DNA from: Armigeres subalbatus
Taxonomy: Eukaryota > Arthropoda > Insecta > Diptera > Culicidae
DNA length: 64,000 bases
Assembly (NCBI RefSeq): GCF_024139115.2
Contig: NC_085139.1
Location: forward strand, 257,303,679-257,367,678
Reading direction: 5' to 3'
The position numbers were made by a program, and so were the translations under genes. The notes beneath the pieces were generated by a model. That model made no database searches. It was given only the letters and a program-made list of their open reading frames with translations, and was not told where the DNA came from. Shown piece by piece: positions 38,051 to 49,407 of this stretch (positions within the stretch are counted from its first letter, which is position 1; the number at the start of each line of letters is the position of its first letter).

Positions 38051-38274
38051 GCAATTCACCAACTCACAATACAACTCGAGCTCTTCGAAAATCGCATCGG
38101 AACATATCGTAATCCTCCTCCTCGGATTTGAATCTGTTGTTACTTTCAACGGAGTTTCATTGCATTGTTTTTGGAGTTCCATTTGTTTTGTTTCGGGAAT
38201 TAGAAACCTTTCCGAATTATCCAAATTCTTATTCGAACTTGACAGAAATCTCAATTGATTCATGCCCATATTTA

Positions 38275-40304
38275 CAGGCCGGACTCGATTATCCGGAGGC
38301 TCGATTAACCGGAGGCTCGATTATCCGGAGAAAATGGCTCGATTATCCGGAGTAATATTTTTACCCATCTCACAAAAATAGTAATATGTATTATCAGTGT
38401 GTATCCGTAACGTATCCAATATTGCAAGACACCTAGTAATGATAGTGCCTTTCTCGCTTTCCTAAGGAACTGTTCACAATTATTTTTCGTTTTGTTTCAC
38501 GGATTTTTGTAAGGCTACGGTATGTATAAGCCACAAAATTAAGTGCATACTCATAATACAAAAACAAATGAATCAGAAAAATCTTGGTGCTTAACGATAA
38601 AATTTAGTTTTCATTTTTTGGGATAAGAACTTTTAATGAAAATTCTGAAGAATATCCTCCGAAATCTCGAAAACACTACAGTTGAAATTCTGAGTAAATT
38701 TTCTTAAAAATTAGGGAGATCTTTTTGTAGAATTTAAAAGAAAGAAACACAGGATCACCATCTTTGACCAGAGCTCGCACAGACTGAATACTTAACACTT
38801 AGCATTAGACAATGACATTCACACAGCACCTAGTGAACAAGTGGAGCGTTTTCCGCTTGTTTTCTCCTTATTAGGGCGGAAATCAAACTCACACTTCATG
38901 GCTTGCCAATACGCTTAGACGACTGATGCCACTAACAATGCAAATTCCAGAAATTTTTTTTGGGAATCTCAAAGAATTACCTGCGTAAATTTCCAAGGAT
39001 TTCGTGTTGAAATCCACAGAATTTCACGTTGAAATCAAATGTTTTGAGGTCGATAATGTCGTTCGGTCGAACAAGTCATTTGACTGGTCCAATCGAATAG
39101 GTCATTAGCCAAAAAGGCCTAGATGGTCCTTTAGTAGAAAAAGGCCATTCGTTCGTTTGACCGAAAATGCTGCTTGGCCGGACAAGATGACAAACCGAAA
39201 ACGGTTTGCGACGTACGGGTGAAGACCATACGGCCGAACTGATAATTTGGCCGAAAAAGACGTTTGTTCCGACAGCTCATTTGTTCGAAAATGGCGTTTG
39301 GGTCGACGTTTTTCGCCGTATAATCCGATCAGCCGAATAACATTTTCGGCCAAATTGCCCTTCCTGCTAAACTACCGTTTCGGTCAAATGGAATTTTCGA
39401 TGACAAGGCCTATTCGACCAAACGACCTGTTAGGGCATATGGCTTATTCGGCCAAATGACTAGTTTAGTCGTACCGCCAAACCATTTTCCACATAATAAC
39501 CGTATCGGACAAATGGAATTCGACTAGATAGCTTTCGGCTTAACGTATTATTTGGCCATGTGGTATTCGGTCAAATGACTTTCAACCAAACGACCCTTCG
39601 TCTTTTGAAAATTTTCTTGTAGAATTTCCGAAGAATTTCTAATATACAACATAAGGAATTTCAGGTAGAAAACCAAAGAAATTCCGTAAAACAACAGTTG
39701 AAATTTCGTTGGAAACAGTTTTCGTAAAACTTTTAAAAAAATCACAAGGAAATTCTTTTATATTCGAAGCATGCATGCCCGGTGGCATAGGCAAACTCCT
39801 AAACAATTTCCCGTAAAAATTTCAAAGAAATTTCCGTGAAAACTTAAAAGCGATTCCTGTTGAAAATTCGAAAAACTTGGAAGAATCTCCTGGGATAGCT
39901 CATTAGATTTTTCCGGGTAAATTAAAAGGATTCTCCCGTTAATGTCTTAAAATATCCTGAAAAAAAACTTTACGTTACGAACGTAATAAAAAAAATCGCC
40001 AAGCCATCGCTGACCAAAATTATGACAAAAGTTGTCACCTACGATTTTCGGATCGGCGCTGACCTCTAACGGTAGTCAGAATCCATGAACGGACCAACGG
40101 GATATTTTATTAGATGTTATATAACCAAAATAAAGATTATTTGAGCAAAAGTTAAATTTTCAGCAACAACAAAGACCGTGATGAACTTATGTCAAACCTT
40201 AAAAATCACGTTAATAAAGAAATAAAAAAAATCAACAACAAAAAATGGCTCGATTATCCGGAGTGAAATTTTTTTCAACACTCCGGATAATCGAGTCCGG
40301 CCTG
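38275..40304. mobile_element. pogo-like TA element with perfect 24-bp inverted ends
   Basis: TA flanks both sides (38,273-38,274 and 40,305-40,306). The first 24 bases, beginning CAGGCCGGACTCGATTATCC, are repeated exactly in inverted form at the right end. The core CTCGATTATCCGGAG is reiterated four times at the left end and as direct and inverted copies at the right. There is no transposase; the interior is a mosaic of AT-rich sequence and a decayed 17-bp repeat. CAG-starting ends with a TA duplication place it in the Tc1/mariner superfamily; pogo-like is inference from the reiterated ends. Confidence 0.9.
39045..39600. repeat. Decayed GGCCAAATGAC-type repeat
   Basis: Motifs such as TTCGGCCAAATG, GGTCAAATG and CGACC(T)ATTCG recur every 15-22 bp in both orientations. 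This matches the 17-bp unit at 6,830-6,950 in a more degenerate state, and lies inside the TA element. Confidence 0.65.
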
Positions 40305-40306
40305 TA

Positions 40307-42574
40307 TATCATTTTTTATTATCAATTATCAGTGCTGTAGTTGTAACTCAGAAGAATCTTTTATTTGAGAGCCTAAAACTAAATTTGGACCCAACGTAGA
40401 ATATTGTGCATGATATTCCTACACATCATTTCTGGACCATATTTTCATATTTTTCACTTTATAACTCTAGTACTTATTCTGTTACTAAAATTCAATTTAT
40501 AACCCCTAATGTATTCTAATTCACATGCAGATAGTACGGAGAAAGACACTTCACTTTTGGGTCTCTGGATCGAAATATCTGGTTGTTGTCACGTAACGTA
40601 CATACCAATGAAGAACAAGTAATGTAGAGATATTTCCCGATAATCCAAAACACTGGACAATACCGTGTCATGCAACTTTATAAAAATAGAAAAGCCGTTC
40701 ACTCGTCCGTACGGACCTGTGTACCTGTGCACTCGCATCGATTACCGGTTGTCACATGCTTCCAAAGCCGATATCCCCCATAGTAATCCCCCAGTATGGT
40801 GCCCTGCTGCTGCACCTGGACCTGGGACGACGCATTTCGATGAGCTATGGACGACCATCATCATCATCTGCCTTCATCATGCATGACTGCGTGCGATACC
40901 AGAAGCGAGGAGAACCACAATGAAAGTGCATTCATAGATAAATATAGGACAGTAGCGGTACGGTAGCAACAACAACAACAACGGTTTTACGGTCACCGGC
41001 TGCCACCAAAGCAAACCTGTTCCTGTTTAACTGGGGGGAGGTTCAAGCGCTTCCAAGCGTTTCTATTCCTCATGGAGGAATGCGCCGCCACAGATATCGG
41101 TACTTGCGACATGAAGCATAATGCGTTTGTTCGTTTATCAAATCATTGAAAAGTTTGTTTGTCTGTGGATTGAACGTATTTAACGACAAACAGACCACGA
41201 ACTACTGATCCACGGTTCGATGCAACCAAAGTGCATATGGCGCAAACATGCCGCAGCGCGCGTAGCCTACTCCTCCTGTTGGGAAAACGTGATTGACATT
41301 GGCAATCGATATGATGCGGGGCCTATCTTTTTTTTCCTAGCATTGTGTACCTTCTGTATTAGATGAAAGTAGGTACACAATATCAGAAACATGTTACACT
41401 CGTTTAAGATGGCCCAAAATATTATCCACTACCGAGTCAGCCATGTTCTAGTCTCATCCGTGTCAAGTTTCCCATGCACTTACAATTTTTAAAATTAGCA
41501 CAAAAACTGAGTGATACCAAAGATAACTCAATTTACTTCGCTCATCCGCCTGCGTCATCATCTCCTGATGGGACGGGCTGTGCAAAACCGAAGAAATGTT
41601 TCGGAGAAGCCGACAAACGACAACCGGCGAGAACGAGGCCGGATGTATTTGGTAATGGCACCGACGACGACGACGACGACTGATGCTGTGAGCGAGCAGC
41701 AAATCAATCAGAAAACTCTTTCACGTCCATCCGCTTGGCGCTGCGCTGCTGCTGATGCTATACGTCGTCCTATTCGTGAATAGAAAGCCGACGGAAACTG
41801 GATGGCGCTTCACTTCACTTTTTGCCCCATCATCCTCATCATCATCATAAGTGGTCGGAGTTATGGATTTATTTTTTTCCTGAAACTAGGCGTTGCTGTC
41901 GTCGCAGTTGGAGAACGGATGATAACATTAGAAAAAGTGCTACCCCGTTTTAACAAAAGCTTCCGGCGTCGCTGTTGCGCTCATTACAACAATACATCCA
42001 TGCTGATAGGGTTGCGTTGCAGTGTGTACTTTTTAGTGACTGAAATAATGAACTTTTTCTAACATGGATTGGATACGCTCTTTTCTGGTGTTACGCGAGG
42101 AATTTCAACTGTATCGAAGCGGTTTCTTCTTGAAAGCTATGTCTGTTATAAATTACTTACAAGAGCCAAGAGATTCAAAATGTCAAAACATCTTGCTAAC
42201 GCAAGTCATCTTTTGCCTTGTTCGCGTCGAACTTTACCAAGATTTATTTTCACCAGGTTGTTTTCTATTCTGGCTACATTTTTGGCCGCCATAATTGCTC
42301 AACGTTTAATAATCGTCGTTTGGTGTTCCAACGCAAATGGTAGGATAAGTTATCCGAAAACCAAACCAATTAAGGGCAACAGGGTCTATGTCCATGACGA
42401 TCCCTCCGCAGGAAGGCCCTGCGTGGGATGTGGCGGAGTATAACTGCGGGCTCTGTTAAACTTCTACAAAAAAGCTACATGTATGTATCCGCAAGCCGGC
42501 CCCGTCAAAGCGACCGTGTGACGTTCATAGTGCACAAGCTGAAGTCCTGGTGTAAGGTGGGGGACACTAAACAG
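40307..42574. other. No gene recognised
   Basis: Only short simple repeats are seen, such as (CAA)n near 40,968 and (CGA)n near 41,665, and a small hairpin near 41,342-41,381 (ATTGTGTACCT with its inverse). Small frames near 41,800-42,440 lack known domains. Confidence 0.45.
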
Positions 42575-43095
42575 ACCTGAAACGACGGCCAAACCAACAA
42601 AGCCCCTGGGTTGCCCAACTACCAGGAGAGTTATTTAAATACGGTGGTGAGGCACTGGCTAGAGCGCTGCACAGGGTAATTATCAAGATTTGCGAGGAGG
42701 TTTTTCCGCAGGAGTGGCGGTAAACTGGATTGCAGAAACTACCGCGCAATCACATTGCTAAACGCCGCCTACAAGGTACTCTCCCATATTTCATGCCGTC
42801 GTCTAACACTAATTCCAAGAGAGTGTTCGTGGGGCACTACCAGGCGGGATTTATGGGCGAACGCTCTGCCATGGACCACACATCATCTGTTCATTGACTT
42901 CAAGGCCGCATATGATACAATCGATCGAAATCAGCTATGGCAACTAGTGCACGAACACGGATTTCCGGATAAACTGATACGGTTGATCATGGCAGCAATG
43001 GATCGAGGATGTGCGTTGTTCGAGTTTCAGGGGAATTCAAGAGTCCCTTAGAAACAAGCAGAGGATTATGGCAGCTCGATCGAAAGAAGTGGTCT
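42575..43095 (+). pseudogene. LINE reverse transcriptase fragment
   Basis: The plus strand holds QLPGELFKYGGEALARAL, then in another frame CRNYRAITLLNAAYKVL, and in the same frame HLFIDFKAAYDTIDR followed by HEHGFPDKLIRLI. These match the fingers and motif A region of a non-LTR reverse transcriptase, where the D of FIDF is catalytic. Motifs B and C (the YADD-type loop) are absent, so only the N-terminal half survives. At least two frameshifts and several stops are present. The wording is closest to RTE-type elements, which is a low-confidence clade call. Confidence 0.8.
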
Positions 43096-43439
43096 AGGCT
43101 TCGTTGCTCCTACCTCTGAAAGAATTACGACAGATGTTTGAATTGCGGCCAGAGAAGAGTTCAGTCAACCAGGATCACCCACCATCATCCGTACCCGAGC
43201 TGTCACACCAGGACCAGGTGAGATCCGATGAGGTGATTCCAGAAAACCAACAGCAACCGCTCGTAGTCGAATCAGGTCGCCATCTCATGAGCAAACGTTA
43301 ATGAGGAGGACATGAACAGCGCTAGTCAGCAGGAAACGAGGACATGAAGAGGAGATTCTGATGTAACATCCGAAGCATAAGGATGTATGAGTAGCCGGAA
43401 GGATGCAGAACCATTCAAGGCCACAACCGTGAACTACCT

Positions 43440-43860
43440 TCTCAAAAGACAGGTTAGAGCATCAAAGAATAGAACCAAGTCGAAAAAGTTTAAAAAGTAA
43501 TTTGCAACTGTGCTAATATGATCGACACAATAAGCATAGCATCAATTAATTTGAATAGCAGTAATAATGATGCGTAAGTAAGTCATTGTTGAGGGATTTT
43601 GTGTACAACTATGATGTAGACGTAGTTTTCTTGCAAGAAGTTATGTTTGAGAAGTTCAATTTCCTGTCTTCACATAACGCGGTAATCAACATTAGTGTAG
43701 ATAAGAAAGGTACTGGTGTGCTCATTGGGAAAGGATTCAATTATTCGTCTCCAATATTCGACCCATCAGGCAGACAACATCCGTAATCAAACAAGTTATC
43801 TGTATTGCAAATTAGAAAATTTATCCGCCCGGAAGGCTAGTGGGAAGGTATTGAGTAACG
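43440..43860 (+). pseudogene. LINE ORF1 tail and start of an AP-endonuclease domain
   Basis: A lysine-rich end of an ORF1-like protein (YLLKRQVRASKNRTKSKKF) stops near 43,499. About 20 bases later a new frame begins with SIASINLNS, followed after a frame change by DVDVVFLQEVMF and KKGTGVLIGKG. The N-L-N and F-L-Q-E-V motifs are the first two blocks of the exonuclease-endonuclease-phosphatase fold that nicks target DNA in LINEs; the E binds the metal ion. The domain breaks off near 43,860 where the minisatellite begins. It belongs to a different or rearranged LINE copy, because the reverse transcriptase piece at 42,575 lies upstream rather than downstream. Confidence 0.7.
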
Positions 43861-43909
43861 ACATCGGTAAAGTGAAATCCGCGCTCGACTAGACCATTTA
43901 CGATGATTG

Positions 43910-46390
43910 ACAGTTCTTCCTGGAGGAACGTACGGAGGAATTCCTGGAGGAGCTTTCGGAGGATCTTCCGGAGAAATTCCTGGTGGATCTTCCGGAGGAA
44001 TTCCTGTCGGAACTTTTGTAGGAATTCCTGTCGAAACTTTTGGAGGAATTCCTGGCGGAACTTCCGGAAGCATTCCTAAAGGAACTTCCGGAGGAATTCC
44101 TGGAGGAACTTCCGGAGGAATTCCTGAAGGAGCTCCCGAAGAAATTTCTGGAATTTCTGGAGGAACTTCCGGAGGAATTCCTGGAGGAACATCCGTAAAT
44201 CTCGGTGCGAAACTTCCGGAGGAATTCTTGACGGAACTTCCGGACTAAATCGTGGCGGAACTTCCGGACTAAATCGTGGCGGATCTTCCAAAGGAATTCC
44301 TGGAGAAACTTCCGGAGCTGGAGATACTTTCGAAAGAATTCCTGGAGGAACTTCCGGAGGAATTCCTGGAGGAACTTCCGGAGGATTTCCGGGAACTTCC
44401 AGAGGAATTCCTGCAGGAACTTCCGGAGGAATTCCTGGAGGAACTTTCGGAGGAATTCCTGGAGAAGCTCCCGGAGGAATTCCTGGAGGAATTTCCGGAG
44501 ATATTTAAGGAGGAACTTCCGGAGGAATTCCTGGAAGAACTTCCGAAGGAATTCCTGGAGGAACTTCGGAGGAATTCCTGGAGGAACTTCCGGAGGAATT
44601 CCTGGAGGAACTTCCGGAGGAATTCCTGGAGGAACTTCCGGAGGAATTCCTGGAGGAACTTCGGAGGAATTCCTGGAGGAACTTCCGGAGGAGTTTCTGG
44701 GTGAACTGCCGGATGAATTCCTGGAGGTGCTTCCGGAGGAATTCCTGGATGAACTTCCGTAGGAATTCCTGGAGGAACTTCGGAGGAATTCCTGGAGGAA
44801 CTTCGGAGGAATTCCTGGAGGAACTTCCGGAGGAATTCCTGGAGGAACTTCCGGAGGAATTCCTGGAGGAACTTCCGGAGGAATTCCTGGAGGAACTTCC
44901 GGAGGAATTCCTGGAGGAACTTCCGGAGGAATTCCTGGAGGAACTTCCGGAGGAATTCCTGGAGGAACTTCCGGAGGAATTCCTGGAGGAACTTCCGGAG
45001 GAATTCCTGGAGGAACTTCCGGAGGAATTCCTGGAGGAACTTCCGGAGGAATTCCTGAAGGAACTTCTGGAGGAATTTCTGGAGGAACTTCCGGAGGAAT
45101 TCCTGGAGGAACTTCCGGTGGAATTCCTGGAGGAACTTCCGGTGGAATTCCTGGAGGAACTTCCGGTGGAATTCCTGGAGGAACTTCCGGTGGAATTCCT
45201 GGAGGAACTTCCGGTGGAATTCCTGGAGGAATATCAGGAGGAATTCCTGGAGGAACTTCCGGAGGAATTCCTGGAGGAACTTCCGGAGGAATTCCTGGAG
45301 GAACTTCCGGAGGAATTCCTGGAGGAACTTCCGGAGGAATTCCTGGAGGAACTTCCGGAGGAATTCCTGGAGGAACTTCCGGAGGAATTCCTGGAGGAAC
45401 TTCCGGAGGAATTCCTGGAGGAACTTCCGGAGGAATTCCTGGAGGAACTCCGTAGGAACTCCTGGAGGACCTTCTGTAGGAATTCTTAGAGGAACTTCTG
45501 TAGGAATTCCTAGAAGAACTTCCGGACGAATTCCTAGAGGAACTTCCGGAAGAATTCCTAGAGGAACTACAGGAGGAATTCCTAGAGGAACTACCAGAGA
45601 TATTCCTGGAGAAACTTCCGGAGGAATTCCTGGAGGAACTTCCGGAGGAATTCCTGGAGGAACTTCCGGAGGAATTCCTGGAGGAACTTCCGGAGGAATT
45701 CCTGGAGGAACTTCCGGAGGAATTCCTGGAGGAACTTCCGGAGGAATTCCTGGAGGAACTTCCGGAGGAATTCCTGGAGGAACTTTTGGAGGAATTCCTG
45801 GAGGAACTTTTTGAGGTCTTCCTGACGGAACCTCCGGAGGAAAACCTGGTGGGACTTCCAGAGGAATACCTGGCGGAACTTCCGGAGGAATGCCTGGCAG
45901 AACTTTCGGAGGAATTCCTGGCGGAACTTCCGGAGGAATTCCTGGAGGAACTTCCGGAGAAATTCCTGAAGGAACTTCCGGAAGCATTCCTGAAGGAGCT
46001 GCTGGAGGAATTCCCGGAGGAACTTTCGGAGAAATTCTAAGAGGAACTTCCGTAGGAATTGCTGGCGGAACGTCCGGAGGAATTCCTGGCAGAACTTTCG
46101 CAGGAAATACTGGCTAATAATATAATCATTCCTGAACATCCGAAGGAATTCTTGGCTGAACTTCCGGAGATATTCCTAGAAGAACTTACGGAGGAATTCC
46201 TGTAGGGACTTACGGAGGAACTCCTGGAGAAACATCCGGAAGAATTCTTGAAGGAACTTCCGGAGAAATTCCTGGAGGAGCTTTTGGAGAGGAACTCCTG
46301 GAGGCACTTCCGTAGAGGAATTCCTGGAGGAACTTCAGGAGAGAAAATTCTGTAGAAATTTCCGGAGAGGAACTCCTGGTGGCACTTCTG
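43910..46390. repeat. 24-bp minisatellite, inverted relative to the first array
   Basis: The unit is GGAATTCCTGGA plus GGAACTTCCGGA, the reverse complement of the CCAGG variant of the array at 21,591-24,690. It is very homogeneous from 44,820 to 45,450 and 45,600 to 45,780, and diverged at both ends. Point variants travel in blocks, for example CCGGTGGAATT in five consecutive units near 45,110-45,215, which indicates local duplication. Long open frames on both strands are artefacts. Confidence 0.95.
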
Positions 46391-46399
46391 AAGGAACAC

Positions 46400-46629
46400 T
46401 AAAAAATGGATTTCTGTCTATCTGACCCTTATAGACTCGGAAACTACTGAACCGATCGGCGTGAAAATTTGTATGCAGATGGAAGGTTCTTAATATGGTT
46501 CGAGACCCCTCCCCCCTTTGGGGGCTCCTATACAAATGAAGACATTTCTGCAGACGTTTCTGCATAAATCGAGATCTAATAAAAAAATAAATCAATTTTA
46601 CACGAAACGAAGTTCGTCGGGTTTGCTAG
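46400..46629 (-). mobile_element. CTAG-type short element, minus strand
   Basis: In reverse complement the element begins CTAGCAAACCCGACGAACTT and runs to a GACAGAAATCCA end. It shares internal blocks, such as GGTTCGAGACCCCT and the TATACAAATGAA region, with the plus-strand copy at 46,831. It lies at the right border of the minisatellite. I could not find a clean target duplication, so it may be 3' truncated. Confidence 0.65.
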
Positions 46630-46830
46630 TTTGAGATATAAATTTCCCAGTTAGTTTTCCTATGATCTCTTTTTGTTTAGAAGATTATAGAGCAGGGCGG
46701 CCCAACGTACGGCTCGCGGACCGGAAGCGGCCATCGGCTTCATTTTTTGTGGCCCGCGGCATGTAAGAAAAATAACCTCACAATTAGCCCGCAAGGTTTT
46801 CTACCTGACTCTACCTGTTTTTATTATTCA

Positions 46831-47075
46831 CTAGCATACCCGACGAACTTTGTCTTGCCTAAAATTGATTTATTTTATGATTATTTCTTGAGTTATGCAG
46901 AAATGTCTGTTTCATTTGTATGGGAGCCCCCCTATACAAAGGAAGGGGTCTCGAACCATTTTGAGAACCTTCCCCGGCCCTAAAAACCTCTAGATACAAA
47001 TTTTCGGAGTCCATAAGGTTCAGACAGACAGAAATGTATTTTTATGTATATAGAAGAGAAGAAGAAGATAGATAG
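46831..47075 (+). mobile_element. CTAG-type short element with 8-bp duplication
   Basis: It begins CTAGCATACCCGACGAACTT and ends in a TATATAGAAGAGAAGAAG-type tail. ATTATTCA flanks both sides (46,823-46,830 and 47,076-47,083). There is no inverted end and no ORF. It is inserted inside the hAT remnant. Confidence 0.8.
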
Positions 47076-47188
47076 ATTATTCAATATGTAAGTTGTAAAT
47101 CAAAGCTCGCGCTGCAAAACTGTTAATTTGAATTTGAAACGAAAAATAATATTTTACAAATGATGGCAAGACACATAAGGTTGATGTG

Positions 47189-47520
47189 GTTTGCTTAATT
47201 TGTCCGGAAAAATTTGCTACATTGAAGGAATAAAATCTGAATCCAAGCATTCTATGAATTATAATAGGTATTTGGTCTCAGGCAGGAAACAAAAGTTGAT
47301 AGAATTTCAATTTCAATTTCCATTTATTGATTCAAATTATTGGTACAATGGATTATAGAAGCAACAAGCTCTTTCCACTCGAGCTAATACGAAGTCTGAA
47401 AATGTAGTACGGGCCAATTCCGCTGTTAGTAAGATTTTGACAAAACGGATGATGTTCTTCCAGGACGGAGAACTTGTTGAGGAATCCATTTCAGTTGTTG
47501 TTGACATCGTGTCCTAAGGA
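47189..47520 (+). pseudogene. hAT transposase N-terminal remnant (BED-type finger and next segment)
   Basis: A frame starting at 47,189 reads VCLICPEKFATLKE, then a stop, then NLNPS, matching the C-x-x-C half of a BED-type zinc finger that binds DNA in hAT transposases. In another frame at 47,413 follows ANSAVSKILTKRMMFF and then QDGELVEESISVVVDIV, which resembles the conserved A-K-x-x-K-P-F-x-D-G-E segment of GTF2IRD2-like hAT transposases. The histidines of the finger are not visible. Stops and a frame change make it non-functional. Confidence 0.6.
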
Positions 47521-47529
47521 AGCAGCCTC

Positions 47530-48113
47530 CTTGTGTAGCGTAGTTTGTGCGGATGACGGTGAAGAGTAAAAGTTTTCGCAGAAGGTTTGAAAGCTACGTA
47601 ACGTGAAAAAGCCGTCAGCTTCATATTGTACTCTCGCAAGCGATGAAAATATCGTCGTGACAAACGTGGCAAAAGGTGGCTGTCTTCATGGTCATTTTTG
47701 AATGGCAGAGAAAATGACAGCTTTATTCCCAATGCAGGGATTAACTAACGGGGTAAAACCTGAGGGCTCCTCTTAAGTGACGTTATGATTGATAGAGTAC
47801 CAGGTGGTACCAGCAATGACAGGAAAAGAACAATGGTGTTGGGACAATTCTAAAGCTATCACACAGGTATGGCGATATTTCCCTGTCATTCCATATTCAC
47901 CAAAAGAGTCAATATTCCAATGACGATCGTTATTACCCACCTTCCTTGATACTTTTTAGGCACTAAAAAATGACTTTAAAAAATCATAACTCCTTTGATT
48001 CTTAACCGATTTTGACGATTCTCCTTACAAACGAACCAGTTAGGTCTCTAGTTTTCAAATCTGGGAAGAAAATTAGCATTGGCAGCCTGGTTCCGGAATA
48101 ATTCCGAGCTCGA
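47530..48113. other. No gene recognised (interior of the hAT remnant)
   Basis: No repeat or protein motif is recognised. This may be decayed hAT interior or sequence carried in with the tandem array that follows. Confidence 0.4.
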
Positions 48114-49195
48114 GTGGGGTACCTTGTTTTTCTCGAATCGACCCTGACCTTGCTAAAAGTCTTAAAACTCATTTTTTGGTGTGTCCTACTTCATGAAATC
48201 ACGAGACATGTTCTTAGTGCCTATTTTAAGGTTCCTTGGTGGGTTTGGACAGGTTTTGTGACATTCTGGAAACCTGATTCCCTCGGGGAAGTGGCCACTT
48301 TTCGATTTGATCCGAAACCCATCTTGCGACGTCTCAAACATCATGAATTCGCGAAACGAGCTCAGGTTCCGTGGCATTCTGGGAACTTGGTTCCCCCGGG
48401 GAAGTGGTTACTTTTTGATGTGATCTAAAACCCATATTGCGGTGTCTCAAACTTCCTGATTTCGCGAAACGAGCTCTAAAGAGTCTAATTTGAGGTACCT
48501 GAGTAGTGCTGGTCAGGTTCCGTGGCATTTCGGGACCCTGGTTCTCCAGGGAAGTGCCCACTTTTTGAAATGATCATAAAACCATCTTGCGACGTGTCAA
48601 ACTTCATGATTTCGCAAAACGAACTCAATATAGTCTAATTTAAGGTACCTAAGTGGTGTTGGTCAGGTTGCGTGGTATTCTGGGTGGAAACCATATTTTG
48701 CCTGGGAAGTGGCACATTGCGATGCCTCAAACTTCATGATTTCGCGAAACAGGCGCAATAGAGTCGAAGTTGAGGTACCCGAATGGTGTTCGTCAGGTTC
48801 CGTGGTATTCCGGGAACCGGTTCCCCGGGGAAGTGACCACTATTCGATGTGATCTGAAATCCGTCTTGCGACCTCTTAAACTTCATGATATATGAAACCC
48901 ATCTTGCGACGTCTCAAACTTCATGGTTCCGCGAAACGAGCTCAATAGAGTCTAATTTGAGGTACCTGAGTGGTGCTGGTTAGGTTCAGTGGTATTCCGG
49001 GAACCTGGTTCCCCCGGGGAAGTGGTCACTTTTCGATGAGATCTGAAAGCCATCTTGCAACGTCTCAAACTTCGCTAAACGAGCTCAGTAGAATCTGTTT
49101 TGAGGTACATTGAGGTCAGGTTTAGTTATATTCCGGAAACCTGGTTCATCTGGGAAAGTGGCCACCTTTTGATTTGTGGGCTTTCATTGACTAAG
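48114..49195. repeat. ~150-bp tandem repeat, seven diverged copies
   Basis: The anchor CAGGTTCCGTGGCATTC and its variants occur at 48,250, 48,363, 48,514, 48,664, 48,794, 48,981 and 49,117. Each is followed by GGGGAAGTGGCCACTTTT, CATCTTGCGACGTCTCAAAC, and (in most copies) CGAAACGAGCTC and TTGAGGTACC. Spacings range from 113 to 187 bp because of indels. Confidence 0.85.
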
Positions 49196-49197
49196 CC

Positions 49198-49407
49198 TTG
49201 GTACCATCCTTGATGGATTTTAATCTTTTCGAAAAGAAAATGGCACTATTTCTAGAAGATAAAGGAAAACCACTGCCCGAGCTGAATGATCCTGAATATA
49301 TGAGTGACTTGGCTTTTCTAGCAGATATCGCCAAACATCACAATGACTTTTCTCTCATCCTGTTGAAAACAGTTCATGTAAATCTATTCAATATGCTGGT
49401 TAAGTAA
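49198..49407 (+). pseudogene. hAT transposase fragment (GTF2IRD2/ZBED-like)
   Basis: A 69-codon frame includes FLEDKGKPLPELNDPEY and SDLAFLADIAKHHNDF. The S-D-L-A-F-L-x-D-I-x-x-H-x-N-D pattern is characteristic of the catalytic-region segment of GTF2IRD2/FAM200-type hAT transposases. The fragment is short, lacks the catalytic acidic residues and the C-terminal dimerisation region, and follows directly on the tandem array. Confidence 0.65.

Larger units (their letters stand above)
46693..49407 (+). mobile_element. Decayed hAT element, split by later insertions
   Basis: CAGGGCGGCCCAACGTACGG at 46,693 has the form of a hAT terminal repeat of the kind carried by elements whose transposase is related to GTF2IRD2/ZBED proteins. 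Transposase-like fragments follow in order at 47,189-47,520 and 49,198-49,407. A CTAG-type element and a ~150-bp tandem array interrupt it. The right terminus was not found, so the end given is only the last recognisable coding piece. Confidence 0.6.

Noticed and set aside
20690..46390. CRISPR array
   Set aside because: The repeats are contiguous with no unique spacers, and the sequence is eukaryotic with retrotransposons.
43907..46399. Long repeat proteins in the second minisatellite
   Set aside because: Same cause as in the first array; no promoter, splice site or non-repeat domain supports a gene.
49198..49407. Small host gene
   Set aside because: The motif order fits a hAT transposase fragment and the frame lacks a complete domain.
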